Below, piece by piece: positions 60,222 through 64,000 of a stretch of 64,000 bases of DNA (positions within the stretch are counted from its first letter, which is position 1; every line of letters starts with the position of its first letter). The DNA is from Corallococcus coralloides DSM 2259 (GTDB lineage Bacteria > Myxococcota > Myxococcia > Myxococcales > Myxococcaceae). The translations under genes and the position numbers were made by a program. The notes under the pieces were generated by a model that was not told where the DNA came from, did not search any database, and saw only the letters and a list, made by a program, of their open reading frames with translations. The stretch is taken from positions 2,046,001 through 2,110,000 of the forward strand of contig NC_017030.1 of NCBI RefSeq assembly GCF_000255295.1. The letters run 5' to 3'.

Positions 60222-60827
60222 TCAGGCGAAGGCCACCCAGGCCGCGACGGCGATCATGCAGGCGCCGAAGGTCCAGCCCTGGATGCGCAGGGCGCGTTCG
60301 GAGTGGAAGCGCCCCAGGATGAGCTGCCCGCCGTAGATCCACGGGAAGTGGCACGCCATGCAGACGGCGAGGAAGGCCGCGGTGAGCTGCGCCGTCTGGG
60401 AGAACATCCCCCGGGAGGGGTCGAGGAACTGGGAGAACATCACCAGGATCATCGAGTGGATCTTCGGGTTGAGCGCGACCGCGAGCAGCCCCTCTCCGAA
60501 CCCCAGGCGCGCGCTCGCGTCGCTCGTTTCCCCGGAGGTGGCCGAGGCGCGGAAGAAGCCCCACGCGAGGGAGAGCAGGTACACGACGCTGCCCCAGCGC
60601 AGGACCTGGTGCAGCGCGGGCAGTCCTTGCAGCACCCGCCCCAGGCCGATGCCGTAGAGGAGGCACAGCGCGACGTTGGCCGCCTCGAAGCCCATCCAGA
60701 AGGGCATCGTGCCCCGGACGCCGAAGCGGCCTCCGGCGGTGGCGAGCACCGTGTTGCCCGGCCCGGGGCTCACCACCATGGGCACCGTGTAGCCCAGGAA
60801 CAACACCCACACCTCGGCGGAAATCAT
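60222..60827 (-). CDS. LysE/RhtB-family amino acid exporter
   Basis: 201 residues from the ATG at 60827, with five to six membrane helices. VVSPGPGNTVLATAGGRFGVRGTMPFWMGF is the LysE/RhtB signature near the start, and GEGLLAVALNPKIHSMILVMF is the conserved NPK segment. The length is right for the family. Such proteins export amino acids or related small molecules; the substrate is unknown. The divergent LysR gene 127 bp away is the likely regulator, as in lysE-lysG pairs. Confidence 0.88.
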   Translation of the reverse strand: MISAEVWVLFLGYTVPMVVSPGPGNTVLATAGGRFGVRGTMPFWMGFEAANVALCLLYGIGLGRVLQGLPALHQVLRWGSVVYLLSLAWGFFRASATSGETSDASARLGFGEGLLAVALNPKIHSMILVMFSQFLDPSRGMFSQTAQLTAAFLAVCMACHFPWIYGGQLILGRFHSERALRIQGWTFGACMIAVAAWVAFA

Positions 60828-60918
60828 GACGGGGCACCTCGCGGGCGCGGCGCGTCCATCGCGCCTTCTCACCGCGAGGGACAGACAGACTCCACTTCGG
60901 GGCACTGGCCCAGCGAGC

Positions 60919-60937
60919 TATCCTCGCGCGCTCGATA
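60919..60937. promoter_or_regulatory. Candidate LysR-type binding site
   Basis: TATC (60919-60922) and GATA (60934-60937) form a dyad with an 11-base spacer between divergent lysE-like and lysR-like genes, 17 bp before the latter's ATG. It resembles LTTR boxes (ATC-N9-GAT), but with a spacer two bases longer. Likely an autoregulatory site. Confidence 0.35.
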
Positions 60938-60954
60938 AAAGGGGCTCATCGAGC

Positions 60955-61824
60955 ATGCGCCGCATTCCACCGCTGGGTGCCCTCCGTGCCTTCGAGGCGG
61001 GAGCGCGGCACCTGAGCTTCACCCGCGCCGCCACGGAGCTGCGGGTCACCCAGGCGGCCATCAGCCATCAGGTGCGGCAGCTGGAGGACTGGCTCGGGGT
61101 CTCCCTGTTCGAGCGGCGGGGCCATGCGCTGACGCTGACGGCGAGGGGCGCCGAGTACCTGCGCGAGCTGACGCCCGTGTTCGAGCGCATGTCCGAGGCG
61201 ACCGCGCGGCTGTACGCGCGCGAGCAGGGACCGCTGCGCCTCACGGTGCTGCCCTCCTTCGCCTCGTGCTGGCTGTTGCCGCGGCTGGAGCGCTTCCGGA
61301 AGCAGCACCCGGACATCGAGCTGCACGTGAACAGCTCGGAGGCGCTCTGGGACTTCCTCGATGATCGCTTCGACGTGGGCATCCGTTCCGGGCTGGGCCG
61401 GTGGACGGGGCTCAAGGCGGAGCAGCTCGCGTCCGAAAGGCTCTCGCCCGTGTGCACCCCGGCGCTGGCGAAGCGGCTGCGCGCGCCCGGGGACCTGGGG
61501 AAGGCCCGGCTCCTCCACGACTCGCCCAAGGATGGCTGGAGGCGCTGGTTGGATGCCGCCGGAGTGTCGGGCGTGGACGCGGACCGGGGCCCCGTGTTCA
61601 ACGACGCCGGGCTGGCGCTCCAGGCCGCCCGGCTCGGGGATGGCGTGGCGCTGGGGCGGTTGATGCTCGCGGCGGAGGACCTGGAGGCGGGCCGGCTGGT
61701 CCAACCCTTCAAGGCAGTCCTCCCCAACGACTTCAGCTACTGGCTCGTGCACCCGCGTCCCCTGACGGGCCGGCGGGACGTGGCGGCCTTCAAGGCCTGG
61801 GTGCTGGAAGAAGCCCGGCGCTGA
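60955..61824 (+). CDS. LysR-family transcriptional regulator (GcvA-like)
   Basis: 289 residues from the ATG at 60955. The winged helix-turn-helix is canonical: LGALRAFEAGARHLSFTRAATELRVTQAAISHQVRQLEDWLGVSLFERRG. The effector domain (about 90-285) contains ELHVNSSEALWDFLDDRFDVGIRSGLGRWTG and DAGLALQAARLGDGVALGR, the pattern of the GcvA branch of the family. It probably controls the divergent exporter gene in response to an amino acid; that is inferred from gene arrangement. Confidence 0.9.
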   Translation: MRRIPPLGALRAFEAGARHLSFTRAATELRVTQAAISHQVRQLEDWLGVSLFERRGHALTLTARGAEYLRELTPVFERMSEATARLYAREQGPLRLTVLPSFASCWLLPRLERFRKQHPDIELHVNSSEALWDFLDDRFDVGIRSGLGRWTGLKAEQLASERLSPVCTPALAKRLRAPGDLGKARLLHDSPKDGWRRWLDAAGVSGVDADRGPVFNDAGLALQAARLGDGVALGRLMLAAEDLEAGRLVQPFKAVLPNDFSYWLVHPRPLTGRRDVAAFKAWVLEEARR

Positions 61825-61943
61825 CCGCGCTTCATGCGTGGAACGAACCGTGGGCGGACGTGGCGAGGTGTACCTCCACGGCGTCCATCTGTATTGCCAT
61901 TCAACCGGAATCCTGCGGCGCTGCTGCGCATTCGCAGTGAAAT

Positions 61944-61963
61944 GTGATTATTCGTGCAATCAC
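61944..61963. promoter_or_regulatory. Inverted repeat in AT-rich upstream region
   Basis: GTGATT (61944-61949) and AATCAC (61958-61963) enclose an 8-base spacer within an AT-rich stretch about 70-90 bp upstream of the esterase lipoprotein gene. The local AT content (CTATTTTTATCTGTAATC follows) is exceptional for this genome, so the area probably holds the promoter. A regulator is not known. Confidence 0.35.
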
Positions 61964-62030
61964 GACTTTCCTATTTTTATCTGTAATCGCAGAGTGCTCC
62001 TGCGTCAAACCCAGACCCGGAGAAAACACC

Positions 62031-62942
62031 ATGCGGATGCCATGGATTGCGCTGGTTGTTGTGTTGGGGGCCATCGCCTGCGGCGGGAGTTTCGAGCCGG
62101 GAGAGGCGGAGACATGGGGAACGCACGAAGCGGGGCTCACCATCACGACGGAGGACCAGGTCGTGGCCCGGCTGCCCGCGAGCACGGGGGCGGGCTATGG
62201 CTACGGTGAATACCTGCCTCCGGGGTACCTGACGTCCACCACGTCCTATCCGGTCATCATCCACCTGAACGGTGCTGGCGAGTTCGGCACGTCTCCGACG
62301 GAGGCGGACCTGTTGGGCTACGTGACGCGCCATGGGGCGCTGAAGAACATCCACAAGACGGCCCAGGGCAAGGCGTACTTCGGGCAGCACCAGGTGATGG
62401 TCTTCACGCCGCGCGCGCATGCGAACTGGCAGCCGGCGGCGATTGACGCGTTCATCAGCTTCATCGTGGCGAACTACCGCGTGGACACGACGCGCATCTA
62501 CCTGACGGGCATCAGCTTCGGTGGCTATGGCGCCTGGCAGTACGCGTACACGTATGGGAGCCGTCTGGCGGCGCTGGCGCCCATGGCCACCAACATCGGC
62601 GCGCCGGGGCCCACCATCACCCAGCTGAAGAACGTGCCGGTGTGGGCGGTGCACTCGTTCGCGGACGGCAGCTCCCTTTCCGCGGAGACGTCCTGGCTGA
62701 CGGGCGTGACGAAGAACTACGGCCTGTTCCAGCCGGTCCAGGTGACCGCGCCGACCCAGAAGGTGACGTACCTGTTCCCGGGCGCCAGCAGCCCCGTGTG
62801 GTCGTCACCCCAGCCCGGCGCGGTGGCCACCGGGAGTGACATCGCGCGCCTCACCGTGCTGCCCGGCGGCGTGCACGACTGCTGGACGCAGCAGTACGAC
62901 AACTATGCGTTCTGGGATTGGCTCCTCGCCCAGCACCGCTAG
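62031..62942 (+). CDS. Secreted PHB depolymerase-like esterase (putative lipoprotein)
   Basis: 303 residues from the ATG at 62031, which follows GGAG. The signal peptide (MRMPWIALVVVLGAIACGG) ends in a lipobox-like AIAC. The catalytic serine is in GISFGGYGAWQYAYT (GxSxG with family-typical context), and the His is in GGVHDCWTQQYD. YGEYLPPGYLTS and HLNGAGEFGTS near the start are typical of the feruloyl esterase/PHB depolymerase-like hydrolases. It should act outside the cytoplasm on ester bonds of polymers or short esters. It ends immediately beside the convergent serine hydrolase stop. Confidence 0.75.
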   Translation: MRMPWIALVVVLGAIACGGSFEPGEAETWGTHEAGLTITTEDQVVARLPASTGAGYGYGEYLPPGYLTSTTSYPVIIHLNGAGEFGTSPTEADLLGYVTRHGALKNIHKTAQGKAYFGQHQVMVFTPRAHANWQPAAIDAFISFIVANYRVDTTRIYLTGISFGGYGAWQYAYTYGSRLAALAPMATNIGAPGPTITQLKNVPVWAVHSFADGSSLSAETSWLTGVTKNYGLFQPVQVTAPTQKVTYLFPGASSPVWSSPQPGAVATGSDIARLTVLPGGVHDCWTQQYDNYAFWDWLLAQHR

Positions 62943-64000
62943 TCATTTCCAGCTCGCGGCCGCGAGGATGTATCGGGGCAGCAATTCCTCGCGGACCCGC
63001 TTCCACAGCGCGAACTGGCCGTAGTTGGCGCCGGTGAAGGCCACGGCCAGGTCCAACTCGGGGACGACCATGACGTACTGCCCGCCGTTGCCACCCGCTT
63101 CGTACTCCGCGTAGACGCGGTCTCCGACCTTCAGCTCGTGCCGCCACCACGCGTAGCCGTAGGTCCTGCCAGGGCTCATCTCCGCGTGGCGGGCCGTGGA
63201 GCGCTCCACCCAGCGCCGGCTGATGACCCGCCGTCCGTTCCAGACACCGCCGGACAGATACAGCTGCCCGAGCTTCAGCGCGTCGCGGGGGCGCAGGTAG
63301 AGCCCGCCACCCAGGTACGCGTCGCCGTCGGGCGAGAGGTTGATGTGGCGGCGCCGCATCTGGAGCGGGGTGGCGACAGTGCGCTCGAAGAGCTCCGGCA
63401 GCCAGGTGCCCGTGGCCTCATGCAGGACGGCGCCCAGCAGGTGGATGCCCGCGGAGCAATACACGGCGGTGTCTTCGCCGGGCTCGCGGGCCATAGGAAG
63501 GTTCAGCGTGTACGTGTACCAACCGGAGGGTTGGTCCTGGACGGTGTTTTCGTTGCCGGGGGAGCTGTCGTCGTTGTCGTCGCACGCGAGCCCCGACGTC
63601 ATGGTCATCAGGTGCTCCACCGTGATGCGCGCCTTGCGCGGGTCCTGCGCGGCGAGGTCGGTGCCACCGGGGAGCAGCGGGTACACGGGTGATTCCGGCC
63701 GCAGCTTCGCGCCCTGGTCGATGGCGGCGCCCACCAGCAGGGGAGCGAAGGTCTTCGACGCGGAGCGCAGGTCGTGCGGGCGCTCCGAGTCCTGGCCATG
63801 GAAGTACTCCTCGACGACGAGCTTGCCGTGGCGCGCGATGAGCAGGCCTTCGATGAGCGGCGTGGGCGTGGGGCCCGGTGTCGTGTCGAGGATGCCCTGC
63901 ACCAGCGCGCGGATGGGGGCCTCGTCCATGCCGACGTCCGCGAGGGACGCCGTCGCCCAGCCGTCGCCGTCCGCGATGGGCTTGCGGTAGGTGTAGACGG
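62943..64000 (-). CDS. Beta-lactamase-fold serine hydrolase (5' partial)
   Basis: The frame runs beyond the window edge; upstream in-frame sequence (RKPIADGDGWATASLADVGMDEAP) is typical of the family's N-terminus, so the true start is outside. The SxxK motif is Ser-Ala-Ser-Lys in DLRSASKTFAPLL. The second motif is likely VYCSAGIHLLGAVL, where YCSAG matches the Y-x-S/N pattern. AEYEAGGNGGQYVMVV near the end is the third box. It is a class C beta-lactamase/EstB-type esterase by family. Its stop is directly adjacent to the stop of the convergent esterase gene, with no spacing at all. Confidence 0.85.
   Translation of the reverse strand, partial: VYTYRKPIADGDGWATASLADVGMDEAPIRALVQGILDTTPGPTPTPLIEGLLIARHGKLVVEEYFHGQDSERPHDLRSASKTFAPLLVGAAIDQGAKLRPESPVYPLLPGGTDLAAQDPRKARITVEHLMTMTSGLACDDNDDSSPGNENTVQDQPSGWYTYTLNLPMAREPGEDTAVYCSAGIHLLGAVLHEATGTWLPELFERTVATPLQMRRRHINLSPDGDAYLGGGLYLRPRDALKLGQLYLSGGVWNGRRVISRRWVERSTARHAEMSPGRTYGYAWWRHELKVGDRVYAEYEAGGNGGQYVMVVPELDLAVAFTGANYGQFALWKRVREELLPRYILAAASWK

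Overview
This is a GC-rich (about 70 %) stretch of a myxobacterial chromosome, most like a Corallococcus/Myxococcus genome. The gene content fits: a Hanks-type Ser/Thr kinase, FHA proteins, an FHA-containing sigma-54 activator, many lipoproteins, a multidomain starch hydrolase, and long hypothetical proteins with Pro/Ala-rich linkers. Genes are densely packed on both strands with many convergent pairs a few bases apart. No rRNA, tRNA, insertion sequence or CRISPR array was recognised.

Layout. 0-10 kb: a partial LamG lectin-like protein, an MgtC/DUF4010 membrane protein, a thiolase, an OsmC protein, an MFS exporter, an FHA protein with extreme low-complexity linkers, and a thioredoxin/MORN/TPR protein broken by a one-base frameshift. 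10-20 kb: an ATP-grasp enzyme, a decayed stretch with an RNA-ligase remnant, a Ser/Thr kinase, an FHA sigma-54 activator, a C39-like cysteine peptidase, and two leaderless hypothetical proteins behind a sigma-54-type promoter. 20-26 kb: a GlsB-type protein, a JmjC-like cupin, a lipoprotein, and a nitric-oxide response operon (globin, ferredoxin-type reductase, NsrR) with an NsrR-like operator. 26-34 kb: a starch-binding GH57-like enzyme and a plant-type methionine S-methyltransferase. 34-35 kb: 15 copies of a palindromic 69-bp repeat. 35-38.4 kb: an acetamidase/formamidase-like protein, an SRPBCC protein and a serine hydrolase.

38.5-40.9 kb looks like a RiPP (graspetide-type) cluster. It has a precursor with six full 24-residue core repeats and a truncated seventh, an ATP-grasp ligase 28 bp downstream, and an overlapping Fe(II)/2-oxoglutarate oxygenase. 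41-47.6 kb: an erythromycin-esterase-like protein, a basic DUF6496 protein, a 14-repeat WD40 lipoprotein, a GT87-like membrane protein, an Mpo1-like protein and an epimerase. 47.6-52.8 kb: a polymorphic-toxin operon whose 1,202-residue toxin has five annexin-like repeats and a C-terminal RNase A-like domain, followed by a probable immunity gene. 53-64 kb: small membrane and lipoproteins, a lytic transglycosylase with its own sigma-54-type promoter, an epoxide-hydrolase-like enzyme, a PAS histidine kinase with two frameshifts, a LysE/LysR divergent pair, an esterase lipoprotein and a partial serine hydrolase.

Three themes stand out: the repeat-core graspetide cluster, the annexin-repeat toxin operon, and a sigma-54-linked set of leaderless proteins sharing a short N-terminal motif. 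Three single-base indels in two genes mean either recent decay or consensus errors in this assembly.
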